DNA from: Gordonia hydrophobica NBRC 16057
GTDB taxonomy: Bacteria > Actinomycetota > Actinomycetes > Mycobacteriales > Mycobacteriaceae
Length of the DNA: 64,000 nt
Direction of reading: 5' to 3'
Assembly (NCBI RefSeq): GCF_001592365.1
Contig: NZ_BCWU01000015.1
Coordinates: 23,935-87,934, forward strand
Under the pieces are notes generated by a model. The model did not search any database and was not told where the DNA came from. It saw nothing but the letters and a program-made list of their open reading frames with translations. Both the position numbers and the translations under genes were made by a program. This document shows positions 36,095 to 44,531 of the stretch, in pieces. The number at the start of each line of letters is the position of its first letter. Position 1 is the first letter of the stretch.

Positions 36095-37312
36095 ATGACC
36101 GATGAGCAGTTCAAAGACGCGCCGATCTTCGACGCCGATCAGCACATGTACGAGACGCCGGAGGCGTTGACCAAATATCTCCCGGAGAAGTACAAGTCCG
36201 CGGTGAATTTCCTCAAGGTCGGCCACCAGACCCGGATCTCGATCCTGGGCAAGATCCGTGATTACATTCCGAACCCGACATTCGACAAGGTGGCCGCCCC
36301 CGGTGCCTGGGAGGCGTTCTTCGCCGCGGAGAATCACGAAGGCAAGACCCTCTCCCAGATGGCTCGGGAGCGGGTGATGGAGGCTACTCCGTCTTTCCGC
36401 GCGCCGGAGCCGCGCATCGTCGAACTCGACAAGCAGGGGGTGTCGGAGGCCCTGGTGTATCCGACGCTGGCCAATCTCGTCGAGCACTCGGCGAGTGAGG
36501 ACCCGGAGCTGTGCAGTGCCATGATCCACGCTCTGAATCAGTGGATGCTCGAGACCTGGGGATTCACCCACGAGAACCGGTTGTTCATGACGCCGGTGAT
36601 CAATCTGGGCCTGCTCGACGAAGCTCTCAAGGAGCTCGAGTACGTGCTCAACAACGGCGCGAAGGTCATCCTCATCAAGCCGGCCCCGGTGCGGAGTTGG
36701 AAGGGGTGGCGCAGCCCGGCACTTCCCGAGTTCGATCCGTTTTGGAAAGAGGTCGAGGCCGCGGGCCTTCCGGTCGTGCTGCACGCCAGCCAGCCGCCGC
36801 TGGACGACTACATCAACCAGTGGGAGCCGCCGAACAGTGACGTGTTCACCGAGATGAGCGCGTTCCGGTGGATCGCATTGGGGCACCGGGAGATCACCGA
36901 CATGATCACCAGCCTCATCACGCACGGCACCTTCACCCGCTTCCCGAAACTGCGTGTGGCCAGTATCGAGAACGGCTCGGCCTGGCTGGACCCGCTGTTC
37001 CATGATTTCGACGACTTCTACAAGAAGATGCCGCAGGCGTTCCCCGAGCACCCGATCGATGTGTTCAAACGCAACATCTGGGTCAGCCCGTTCTGGGAGG
37101 GCTCGGTTGAGGACGTGGTCAACACGGTCGGCTGGGACCGGGTGATGTTCGGCTCGGACTTCCCGCATCCGGAGGGCCTGGTAGAGCCGAAGGGCTACTG
37201 GCGTTACGCCGAGGGCATGGACGAGAAGCGGACCTACGACTTCATGGGCGACAATGCCCGTCGCTTCCTGGGTCTGCCGGTCCGCAACCCCGCAGAGCTC
37301 GCCACCGTCTGA
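36095..37312 (+). CDS. ACMSD-type amidohydrolase family protein
   Basis: 405 aa. Amidohydrolase_2 barrel: FDADQHMYETPEAL (D-x-D-x-H metal site), LDKQGVSEALVYPTLANLVE, LPVVLHASQPPLDDYINQW (His ligand), and C-terminal DRVMFGSDFPHPEG with the final metal-binding Asp. Related in fold to the enzyme at 18093 but clearly diverged from it. Expected chemistry in the family is metal-dependent decarboxylation or hydrolysis. Probably controlled by the divergent TetR. Two strong hairpins follow. Confidence 0.88.
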   Translation: MTDEQFKDAPIFDADQHMYETPEALTKYLPEKYKSAVNFLKVGHQTRISILGKIRDYIPNPTFDKVAAPGAWEAFFAAENHEGKTLSQMARERVMEATPSFRAPEPRIVELDKQGVSEALVYPTLANLVEHSASEDPELCSAMIHALNQWMLETWGFTHENRLFMTPVINLGLLDEALKELEYVLNNGAKVILIKPAPVRSWKGWRSPALPEFDPFWKEVEAAGLPVVLHASQPPLDDYINQWEPPNSDVFTEMSAFRWIALGHREITDMITSLITHGTFTRFPKLRVASIENGSAWLDPLFHDFDDFYKKMPQAFPEHPIDVFKRNIWVSPFWEGSVEDVVNTVGWDRVMFGSDFPHPEGLVEPKGYWRYAEGMDEKRTYDFMGDNARRFLGLPVRNPAELATV

Positions 37313-37362
37313 GCGCGGCGGGCTGCAGGCAGGCGCCAGGCAGTCCGTGTGCCGGTACTATC

Positions 37363-37411
37363 GCCGTCGACTCCGGTCCACCATCGAGGTGGGCCGGAGT
37401 CGGCGGCTTTT
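37363..37411. terminator. Rho-independent terminator
   Basis: GCCGTCGACTCCGG pairs with CCGGAGTCGGCGGC through a CCACC/GGTGG inner stem and is followed by TTTTC. It ends the amidohydrolase transcript. Confidence 0.85.
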
Positions 37412-37460
37412 CAGTGAACGCGCAGGAGTCGCCCCGGTCTGCGGCAGGTCCCTCGCAGCA

Positions 37461-37492
37461 CTGTGGCCGCCGGTGATCACCGGCGGCCACAG
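37461..37492. terminator. 32-bp perfect palindrome, probable terminator
   Basis: CTGTGGCCGCCGGTGA is immediately followed by its exact complement, with no loop bases to spare. It lies 12 bp from the stop of the minus-strand acyl-CoA synthetase and probably ends that operon's transcript. Confidence 0.75.
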
Positions 37493-37503
37493 AAGAGATT
37501 CAC

Positions 37504-39060
37504 TCACTCGGCTGGTCGCGAGAACTCCACCCGCAGTGCCTTCTTGTCGATCTTTCCGGTGGCCATCTTCGGCAACTCCGGGACGGGGAAGAACCGCTTC
37601 GGGATCTTGTACGCTGCGAGGCGATCTCGAAGGAAGCTCCGTAGCGCGTCCGGATCGAATTCCGTTCCCGCCTGCGAGACGATGATTCCGGTGACCGCCT
37701 CGCCCCACCGATCGTCCGGCGTTCCGATCACCGCGCATTCGGCGACATCGGGATGGTCGGAGATCGCATCCTCGACCTCGAGTGAGTACACGTTCTCGCC
37801 ACCGGAGATGACCACGTCCTTCTTGCGGTCGACGATGTGCAGCAGTCCGTCGTCATCGAGGACGCCGACGTCGCCGGTGTGGCACCACCCGTCGCGCAGT
37901 GTGTCGGCGGTGGCCGCGGAGTTGTTCCAGTATCCGCGGAATGCGGTGGCGCTCCAGACGATGATCTCCCCGGACTCGCCGGTGGGGACTTCATGCCCGG
38001 CATCGTCGACGATGCGGACGCGGTTGCCCGGGAACGGCAGTCCGACTGAGGACAGCCGCCGTTCAGCGAGTGCACTGCCGTCCCGGTCGTGGAATTCGAA
38101 GGGCAACCCGGAGGTGATGACCTCGGTCTGGCCATACATGTTGGTGAAGCCGGCGTCGGGCATGGCGGCCATCGCGGCGGCCAGGTTGTCGGCGGTGATC
38201 GGTGCGGCGGAGTAGACCACCACCCGTATTCCGCGCAGTGCGGCCGGTGAGTCCCGCGCCGCCCGGACCAGTTCTTGCAGCATGGTGGGGGCCAGGTGCA
38301 GCGCAGTGATGCCGTGATCGACGACGGACTGCAGGGTCTCGGCGGTGTCGAACCCTCGGTGCAGGACCACCGTCGCCCCGCGTGCATGTGCTGCGAGCCC
38401 GATGGCCATCGCCCCGATGTGGAACATGGGCATCACCAACAGCTGCCGGTCCTGCGAACCCAATCGCATCTCGTTGGTGAGGATGAACGCGATCTCCCGC
38501 AGCCCGTCCTGGCCGACGATGCAGCCTTTGGGGCGGCCGGTGGTTCCGCTGGTGTAGATGAGACAAGCGATATCAGTGGCGCGTGCGCGTGACACCGGTT
38601 CTTCGCTGGTGCAGGTGACGAACTCGTCGAAGGTGGGGACGCCCTGCGGCGGTACGCCGGCACTCGGATCGAGGCACACGACCTCGATGTCGTCGGGCAG
38701 CCGATCGGCCACGGTGGTGAGCAGATCGGCATCGACGAACAGAACCCGCGGTGTCGAGTCGGCGAGAATGGACGTCACCTCGACCGGGCTGAGCCGGAAG
38801 TTGACGGTGGCGACCACGATGCCGCTGATCTGCCCCATCGCGAGGACTTCGCCGAACTCAATCGAGTTCCGGCCATAGACGGCGACCCGATCGGACCGGT
38901 GCACGCCACGCGATTCGAGTGCTGCGGCCAGCGAACGCGCACGGTCGTAGAGTTCGCGATGGGTCCGTACCCGTTCGCCGGCGATGTAGGCGGCTTGATC
39001 GGGAAAACGGGTCGCGTTGTCGACGACGATGTCGCCGACTGTCAGGGGCGCGGTAGTGAT
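37504..39060 (-). CDS. AMP-dependent acyl-CoA synthetase with apparent non-ATG/GTG/TTG start
   Basis: About 518 aa. ANL motifs: CLIYTSGTTGRPKGCIVG, NMYGQTEVIT, GWCHTGDVGVLDDDGLLHI, DRKKDVVISGGENVYSLEVE and PKMATGKIDKKAL with the catalytic Lys. The first standard start codon is GTG 38904, which would remove about 52 conserved N-terminal residues. Upstream the frame reads TTAPLTVGDIVVDNATRFPD, then AAYIAGERVRTHRELYDRAR, exactly an acyl-CoA synthetase N-terminus. A perfect GGAGG (39069-39073) is followed by ATC at 39063 and ATC at 39060. ATC initiation is therefore proposed; a sequencing error of an ATG is the alternative. Confidence 0.82.
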   Translation of the reverse strand: MTTAPLTVGDIVVDNATRFPDQAAYIAGERVRTHRELYDRARSLAAALESRGVHRSDRVAVYGRNSIEFGEVLAMGQISGIVVATVNFRLSPVEVTSILADSTPRVLFVDADLLTTVADRLPDDIEVVCLDPSAGVPPQGVPTFDEFVTCTSEEPVSRARATDIACLIYTSGTTGRPKGCIVGQDGLREIAFILTNEMRLGSQDRQLLVMPMFHIGAMAIGLAAHARGATVVLHRGFDTAETLQSVVDHGITALHLAPTMLQELVRAARDSPAALRGIRVVVYSAAPITADNLAAAMAAMPDAGFTNMYGQTEVITSGLPFEFHDRDGSALAERRLSSVGLPFPGNRVRIVDDAGHEVPTGESGEIIVWSATAFRGYWNNSAATADTLRDGWCHTGDVGVLDDDGLLHIVDRKKDVVISGGENVYSLEVEDAISDHPDVAECAVIGTPDDRWGEAVTGIIVSQAGTEFDPDALRSFLRDRLAAYKIPKRFFPVPELPKMATGKIDKKALRVEFSRPAE

Positions 39061-39128
39061 GATGAAGACCTCCAGATCGACGCTGTCAACGGGCGTCTGC
39101 TCGCGCCCGGGTTATCGCCGGACGGTTC

Positions 39129-39770
39129 TTACTGCCCGGCGGAGTCAGGCGTGGCAGACCATCCGTCGATGAGCTCATCGACGGAGCTCAGCTGCGCCAA
39201 CATGGCGACTGAGTGTTTCAGGGCCAGCTCGGTGAATTCTTGGGGCGTGCCGCCCACCGCATCCCGAGGTACCACGACTCGCAGGCCGGACTGGCCGAGG
39301 TGAGCGGCGGTGAACGAGATCGCGATGTTCAGTGACACCCCGGTCAGCACCACGGAATCCACACCCAGGCTCTTGAGGACGGGGATGAGCTCTGTGTCCA
39401 GAGTGGGAAAGAGGCCATGGTGGCGGGGCACCACGAGATCACGTGGATCGCTCAGAGAAGGCAGTACAGCGACCTCGTCGTGTCCGGGGGACCAGTGTCG
39501 GGTCGCCGAGCTCAGCAGCCCCCAGATCCGTGCGGTGCCGACCTCGGTGGCGCCGGCCGGATGGCCCTCGAAGGTCGCGTGGACCACCGGGATACCCTGC
39601 GCGCGAGCCGTACCGAGCAGCCGTGCGAGGTTGTCGACCAGAGGGCCGACACCGTCGGCGAGGCCGGGTAGAACAGGGTCCGGACCCAATACGCCGTTCT
39701 GGCATTCGACGCAGAGAATGGCGGTCCGGGACCGGGGCACGTCGATGGATCTGCGGCTTTCAGCCGACAT
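39129..39770 (-). CDS. Isochorismatase-like hydrolase-fold protein without the catalytic Cys
   Basis: 213 aa from ATG 39770. The fold is recognisable from RTAILCVECQNGVLG, GIPVVHATFEGHPAG, LKSLGVDSVVLTGVSLNIAI and GLRVVVPRDAVGG. In cysteine hydrolases the motif would be GVxxxxCVxxTA; here GVSLNIAISFTA has Ala for Cys, and the D-x-Q of the first strand is E-C-Q. Isochorismatases proper also lack this Cys, so hydrolysis of a vinyl ether or a non-catalytic role is possible. It overlaps the LLM gene by 11 nt, so both are in one operon. Confidence 0.78.
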   Translation of the reverse strand: MSAESRRSIDVPRSRTAILCVECQNGVLGPDPVLPGLADGVGPLVDNLARLLGTARAQGIPVVHATFEGHPAGATEVGTARIWGLLSSATRHWSPGHDEVAVLPSLSDPRDLVVPRHHGLFPTLDTELIPVLKSLGVDSVVLTGVSLNIAISFTAAHLGQSGLRVVVPRDAVGGTPQEFTELALKHSVAMLAQLSSVDELIDGWSATPDSAGQ

Positions 39771-40707
39771 GGGGAGTCTCTTTCGTTCCAGCGCGCTGCG
39801 GCGCGATGACATTCTGTCCGTAAGCGAGCAGAGATTGCTCGGCGGCCTGCGGCGAGGAGGGGTCGAGGTGGACGATCAGCCAGGTGACCCCGGCGGCGGC
39901 CAATTCCTCGATCTGTTCCTGCCCGCGCCGGACGGCGGCGGGGTCGTCGGCGTCGATCAGGGGTGCCTCGACCTGAATATCGACGGATGACGGGTCTCGC
40001 CCGGCACGTTCGAGATCATCGGACAGCGCTCGAATCGCCCGGCTCAGTGCGGGCACATCCTCGATCGTGCTGGTGCGGATCGATGCCGACATCGAGGGCG
40101 GAGCGATGATCGGGCACCAGCCGTTTCCGTGTGCCACCACCCGCCGCCGCGCCGCGGCACTATTGCCGCCGATCCAGATGGGTGGGTAGGGCCGTTGTTC
40201 GGGCGGCTGCAACCACATCGGCCCGACCGCGGTGAAGTCAGGTCCCGAGACGGGCTCGGCCGGGGTCGTCCAGATCTTGACCAGGGCGTCGAGGTGGCTG
40301 TCAAGCAGCGCTGCCCGGTCCTCGAAAGGAACGCCGAGGGCCGAGAACTCGGACCGGAGGTAACCCGCCCCGACGCCGGCGATCAGCCGTCCGCCGGACA
40401 GGATGTCGATGGTGGTGAGAGCCTTGGCCGCCAGATATGGAGTGTGGAACGGCAGCACGTACAGGAGGGACTGAAGCCGGATCCGGCTGGTCGCGGCGCT
40501 CAGAAACCCGAGGGCTACCGCGAGGTCGAGGGTGTCGTGTCCACCGCTGGCACGCCACTTGGCCGAGGGCGCCGGGTGCTCGCTCAGCGCGATCCCATCG
40601 AAGCCGGAGCTTTCGGCGAGACCGCCCAGGGACGCGAGCACGGCCGGGTCAAGGAAACCCTCGGCGGCGTTCTCCTCCTCGGAGGGATACGTCATGGTGA
40701 ACTTCAT
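39760..40707 (-). CDS. LLM-class (F420/flavin-dependent) oxidoreductase
   Basis: 315 aa. The N-terminus MKFTMTYPSEEENAAEGF leads into a TIM barrel with GFDGIALSEHPAPSAKW, LPFHTPYLAAKALTTIDILS, GGRLIAGVGAGYLRSEFSAL and PPIWIGGNSAAARRRV, the standard luciferase-like pattern of actinobacterial F420-dependent reductases and monooxygenases. Cofactor (F420 or FMN) cannot be decided. GAGGAG before ATG 40707. In the operon with a ketoreductase and an ACAD it may oxidise or reduce a cyclic ketone or enone (inferred). Confidence 0.87.
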   Translation of the reverse strand: MKFTMTYPSEEENAAEGFLDPAVLASLGGLAESSGFDGIALSEHPAPSAKWRASGGHDTLDLAVALGFLSAATSRIRLQSLLYVLPFHTPYLAAKALTTIDILSGGRLIAGVGAGYLRSEFSALGVPFEDRAALLDSHLDALVKIWTTPAEPVSGPDFTAVGPMWLQPPEQRPYPPIWIGGNSAAARRRVVAHGNGWCPIIAPPSMSASIRTSTIEDVPALSRAIRALSDDLERAGRDPSSVDIQVEAPLIDADDPAAVRRGQEQIEELAAAGVTWLIVHLDPSSPQAAEQSLLAYGQNVIAPQRAGTKETPHVG

Positions 40708-40757
40708 CGGGTGACTCCTCTCACCGGCCGTGTCGTGTCTCTTCGCATTTTGTCGGT

Positions 40758-41537
40758 CTACTTGGGCATGAACCGCTGGGCACCGTCGAGACGGAGGACC
40801 TCACCGTTGACGTAGCCGTTCTCGAGGAAGAAGGTCGCAGCATCGGCGAACTCCTCCGGGGTGCCCAGGCGCTTGGGGAAGGGTACGTTCGCAGCGAACT
40901 TGGCGATCGCCTCTTCGCCGACCGACTCCATGATCGGGGTGCGCATGGTGCCGGGCGCGATGGTGTTGACGCGGATGCCCGCAGAGCTCAGGTCGCGTGC
41001 GGCGGCCAGGGTCAGTCCGATGACCCCGGCCTTGGCTGCGGCGTAGGCCGACTGGCCGATCTGCCCCTCATAGCCGGCGATGGAGGCGGTCAACACAAGG
41101 GCGCCGCGCTCACCGGTTTCGAGGGGATCGGCTGCCGCGATATTGGCCGCCACCAGACGGGTGATGTTGTAGGTGCCGGTCAGGTAGAGCGAGATGGTCT
41201 TTTCGAATCCCCCGAGATCCGCCGGGGAGCCGTCACGGCCGACGATGCGCTGCGCCACTCCGAATCCACCGTGTGCGACAACGCCGTAGCGCAGGCGCCC
41301 CAGCTCATTGGCTGCGGTGATGGCGCCGTTGATGCTGTTCTCGTCGGTCACGTCCGTGGAGACGAAGGTGGCCCGCTCGCCGAGTTCGTCGGCGAGCGCC
41401 TTGCCCTTCTCCTCGGCCAGGTCGGCGATGACCACGCCGAGGCCTTCGCTGTGAAGTCGACGGACCGCGGCCTCGCCGAGGCCGCCGGCGCCGCCGCTGA
41501 CGATGGCCGACGCTCCCTGAAACTTGGTGACTGTCAT
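40758..41537 (-). CDS. SDR, 3-hydroxyacyl-CoA dehydrogenase type II-like
   Basis: 259 aa. SGGAGGLGEAAVRRL binds NAD, then a Ser in LTASIAGYEGQIGQ, YAAAKAG, and the C-terminus FLENGYVNGEVLRLDGAQRF. Layout and C-terminal sequence resemble HSD17B10/HADH2-type enzymes that oxidise 3-hydroxyacyl-CoAs and hydroxysteroids. The usual NNAG is replaced by VAHGGFG, a trait of that subgroup. AAGGAG precedes ATG 41537. Likely the 3-hydroxyacyl-CoA oxidation step of this operon. Confidence 0.88.
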   Translation of the reverse strand: MTVTKFQGASAIVSGGAGGLGEAAVRRLHSEGLGVVIADLAEEKGKALADELGERATFVSTDVTDENSINGAITAANELGRLRYGVVAHGGFGVAQRIVGRDGSPADLGGFEKTISLYLTGTYNITRLVAANIAAADPLETGERGALVLTASIAGYEGQIGQSAYAAAKAGVIGLTLAAARDLSSAGIRVNTIAPGTMRTPIMESVGEEAIAKFAANVPFPKRLGTPEEFADAATFFLENGYVNGEVLRLDGAQRFMPK

Positions 41538-41577
41538 TTGGTGCTCCTTGGTGTTTCGTTACTTGTGAATGGCGGGC

Positions 41578-42726
41578 TCAGAAGCCCATGTCGCGCCCCA
41601 CGAGGTCAAGCATGATCTCACTGGTGCCGCCGTAGATGCGCTGAACGCGCGCGTCGCGCCATAGCCGGGCGATCTCATATTCGTTGATGTAGCCGTATCC
41701 GCCGTGCAGCTGCAGGCAGCGATCCAGGATTCGCCACTGGGTCTCGGTGCACCACCATTTGGCGCCTGCGGCTTCTTGTGCGGTGAGCGTGCCGTTGACG
41801 ACCCCCATCGTGGCCTGGTCGAGATACTGCTGCATGACCTCCCGCTCGACAGACATCGCTGCCAACGCGTGCCGGTTGACCTGGAAGTTTCCAATGGGTG
41901 AACCGAAGGCTTTCCGGTCGTGAGCGTAGGCCTGGGTGAGAGTGAGCGCCCGTCCCGCCTGAGCGCAGGCGATGATCGCGATGCCCAGGCGTTCGGCCGG
42001 CAGGTTGCGCATCAGATGATAGAAGCCACGGTTCTCCTCTCCCATCAGGTTCTCCACCGGCACTCGGACATCGGTGAAGCTGAGTTCCAGAGTGTCGCCG
42101 GACCGCTGCCCGATTTTATCGAGCTTCCGGCCCTTGACGAACCCGGGGGTATCGGCCTCGACGACGATCAGGCTCAGCCCCTTGTGTGGGGCTGCGGCAT
42201 CCGGATCGGTGCGGCACACGACGACGAACAGGTCGGCGAGCAGCCCGTTGCTGATGAAGGTCTTGGCGCCGTTGATGACGAAGTGGTCTCCGTCGCGCCG
42301 AGCGCTGGTGGCGACGTGAGCGACATCGGATCCGGCGCCGGGTTCGGAGATCGCGATCGCAGTCACGATGTCACCGGAGATGAATCCGGGCAGCCACCGC
42401 TTCTTCTGGTCTTCGGTGGTCAGGTCCCGGAAGTATCCGGACAGGATGTCGTTCTGGACGCCGAAGCCGATTCCGGTAGTGCCTGTGCCGTACATCTCTT
42501 CGTTCAGCACGGCGTTGAAGCGGAAGTCGATGGTGCCCGTGCCGCCGTACTTCTCGGGCATCTCCCAGCCGAGGAGTCCGAGCTCCCCGGCGACCTTCCA
42601 TAGGGCTTTGTCACTATGCCCCTGCTTCTCCCACTCGTCGACATGGGGCACACAGTAGGTCTCGAAGAAGGACCGCGCTGTTTGGCGGAACTGCTCGTGC
42701 TCGGGCTCGAAGATGGTCCGTTTCAT
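41578..42726 (-). CDS. Acyl-CoA dehydrogenase
   Basis: 382 aa. Motifs: TAIAISEPGAGSDVAHVATS, INGAKTFISNGLLADLFVVV, LELSFTDVRVPVENLMGEEN, DRKAFGSPIGNFQVNRHALA, LHGGYGYINEYEIARLWRDA and YGGTSEIMLDLVGRDMGF. Closely related in layout to the enzyme at 28064. First gene of the minus-strand group ACAD-SDR-LLM-isochorismatase-like-synthetase. Confidence 0.93.
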   Translation of the reverse strand: MKRTIFEPEHEQFRQTARSFFETYCVPHVDEWEKQGHSDKALWKVAGELGLLGWEMPEKYGGTGTIDFRFNAVLNEEMYGTGTTGIGFGVQNDILSGYFRDLTTEDQKKRWLPGFISGDIVTAIAISEPGAGSDVAHVATSARRDGDHFVINGAKTFISNGLLADLFVVVCRTDPDAAAPHKGLSLIVVEADTPGFVKGRKLDKIGQRSGDTLELSFTDVRVPVENLMGEENRGFYHLMRNLPAERLGIAIIACAQAGRALTLTQAYAHDRKAFGSPIGNFQVNRHALAAMSVEREVMQQYLDQATMGVVNGTLTAQEAAGAKWWCTETQWRILDRCLQLHGGYGYINEYEIARLWRDARVQRIYGGTSEIMLDLVGRDMGF

Positions 42727-42900
42727 GCTCTTCTCTCGGGTCGCATCTCAGACTAATAGAGATATTTATATAAAGGTATAGGGACAGAGCCGACCCCGAC
42801 GACTTGGGGCCGTTCTGGCTGCTGGGTCAGGCGCTGCTGCCGTCCTGACCTGTACCCGGCCGGATGAGTCGTTCGGGGTCGGCGGTGTCGAGTTGAGCGA
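42727..42900. promoter_or_regulatory. Promoter region with AT-rich block
   Basis: 42750-42782 is strongly AT-rich (TATTTATATAAA) in GC-rich surroundings and includes ATCTCTATTAG on the minus strand at 42753-42763, resembling the recurring CTCTATC motif. Probably the promoter of the minus-strand ACAD operon. The rest of the gap holds nothing recognisable. Confidence 0.5.
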
Positions 42901-44103
42901 TTAGCGAGAGCGGGACAGAAGCAATGCGCCCGCGAGGTCGCCACCACCCGCGGCGACAACCGCGACCTCTGGGTCGCCGGCCACCTGACGCTCTGCTCCG
43001 CGCCCCCACAGCTGCGTGCACGCCTCGTGGAGGTGGCCGAAGCCATGCAGGCGACCCGCCGAGAGCTGTCCGCCCCCGGTGTTGAGTGGCAGCCGGCCGT
43101 CGCGGGAGATTCTCCCGGGTTCGGCGACGAACGGGCCACCTTCCCCGCGCTGACAGAATCCGAGTGCTTCCAGCCAGATGATGGTGAGAATCGTGAACCC
43201 GTCGTAGATCTGGGCGATGTCCACGTCGTCCTGGCGGAGATCGGTCTGCTGCCACAGTTGCCGTCCCGCATCGACCGCGCACATGGTGGTCCCGTCGTCG
43301 GACTGATCCCAGTACGGACGGCTCGACAGTGCGGTGCCCATCGACTCGATAGTGATCGGAGCGTTCTTACCCGTGGCCGCGTCCGATCGCGAGACGATCA
43401 CCGCGGTGCTGCCGTCGACCGGGATGTCGCAGTCGAGCAGGCACAGCGGCTCGGAGATCATCCGCGCATTCAGATAGTCGTCGAGGTCGATGGCTTCGCG
43501 CAGCACCGCTTTAGGGTTGAGTGCGGCATTGGCCCGCTGGTTGACCGAGAGCGCGCCGAGTTGGCTGCGGGTGGTGCCGTGGACGTACATGTGGCGCGCG
43601 GCGAGCAGTGCGGCCCAATGTGTCGCACTGACTGCCCCGTGCGGTGCGAGGTACTGCAGCATGCCCGAGACCGGGGCACCCGCGGCAGCGACGGTCGATG
43701 CCTTACCCACGCCGCTCGACTGCTGCATCGCGACGATGCCCTGGGCGGTGGTCTCCCAGACTGTGCGATAGCACAGGACATGGTTGGCCAGACCTATCGA
43801 CACCGCCATCGCGGCGTTGACAATCGCACCGAGTTGTCCGGAGGTCTCGAACCCGCCCGAGAACCAGGCGAGGTCGAGGCCGAGTGCGTCCTTCAGCTCA
43901 AAGGCACCAACTCCGGAGAATCCGGGTGACGGGCTGAACTCGCCCGGCCATGTGGCGATTCCGTCGATGTCGGCTGGAGTCAGTCCCGCGTCGGCGATGG
44001 CGTCGAGCCCCGCCTCGGTGGTCAGGTCCAGCGGTGAGCGGCCGAGGCGCCGTCCCACCGCAGATTGGCCGACGCCGGTGATGGACGCTGAGATGCCCTT
44101 CAC
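42901..44103 (-). CDS. Thiolase-fold protein without the nucleophilic Cys (aldolase-like)
   Basis: 400 aa from GTG 44103 with GGAGAGGAGG upstream. Thiolase layout: SITGVGQSAVGRRLGRSPLD, MLQYLAPHGAVSATHWAALL, DIAQIYDGFTILTIIWLEAL and GGGQLSAGRLHGFGHLHEAC. At the nucleophile position it reads FSGGFETSGQLGA with no Cys, as in Ltp2-like thiolase-fold retro-aldolases rather than thiolases. GTGA overlap with the upstream DUF35 gene supports a two-subunit enzyme that cleaves a 3-hydroxyacyl-CoA side chain (inferred from ChsH2-Ltp2). Confidence 0.84.
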   Translation of the reverse strand: MKGISASITGVGQSAVGRRLGRSPLDLTTEAGLDAIADAGLTPADIDGIATWPGEFSPSPGFSGVGAFELKDALGLDLAWFSGGFETSGQLGAIVNAAMAVSIGLANHVLCYRTVWETTAQGIVAMQQSSGVGKASTVAAAGAPVSGMLQYLAPHGAVSATHWAALLAARHMYVHGTTRSQLGALSVNQRANAALNPKAVLREAIDLDDYLNARMISEPLCLLDCDIPVDGSTAVIVSRSDAATGKNAPITIESMGTALSSRPYWDQSDDGTTMCAVDAGRQLWQQTDLRQDDVDIAQIYDGFTILTIIWLEALGFCQRGEGGPFVAEPGRISRDGRLPLNTGGGQLSAGRLHGFGHLHEACTQLWGRGAERQVAGDPEVAVVAAGGGDLAGALLLSRSR

Positions 44104-44531
44104 TGCGGGTCCTCCTCTCCGGTGGGTGCGACAACGGGTATCCACATGTCGTTGCGCTCCTCGAATTCGATCGTCACCGGCATACCGATGTGCAGCCGGG
44201 TCAAGTCGTCGGCGACGACGCGGGCCGTCATCCGCAGATCCGGATCCTCGTCGAGGGTGACCACCGCGATGGCATACGGGTCGCTCACCCCCGGCAGGAA
44301 CTGCTGACGACTGATGGTGTAGCTGAATATCCGGCCACGCCCTTGCACCGGCTCGTACGAGACCGCTTGGCTGCGACATCGCCGGCATATCGGCTTGGGC
44401 GGGTAGATCCACAACTGGCAGTCGTCGCAGCGGGTGATCCTGAGCTGGCCGTCGCTGCCGGACTTCCAGAACTCGAGCGAATCGATGCTGATTGCGGGAA
44501 CTGGAAGGGCCGCGACCTGGTCGCGATTCAC
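44100..44531 (-). CDS. DUF35 zinc-ribbon/OB-fold protein
   Basis: 143 aa. Four Cys form a zinc ribbon: RCDDCQLWIYPPKPICRRC (CxxC-x12-CxxC), followed by the OB fold GRGRIFSYTISRQQFLPG, PYAIAVVTLDEDPDLRMTAR. In characterised systems this domain binds the acyl-CoA and pairs with a thiolase-fold subunit. It overlaps both neighbours by 4 nt (CaiB upstream, thiolase-like downstream), so all three are translationally coupled. Confidence 0.9.
   Translation of the reverse strand: MNRDQVAALPVPAISIDSLEFWKSGSDGQLRITRCDDCQLWIYPPKPICRRCRSQAVSYEPVQGRGRIFSYTISRQQFLPGVSDPYAIAVVTLDEDPDLRMTARVVADDLTRLHIGMPVTIEFEERNDMWIPVVAPTGEEDPQ

Noticed and set aside
35969..37168. 399-codon minus-strand frame
   Set aside because: Mirror of the amidohydrolase at 36095.
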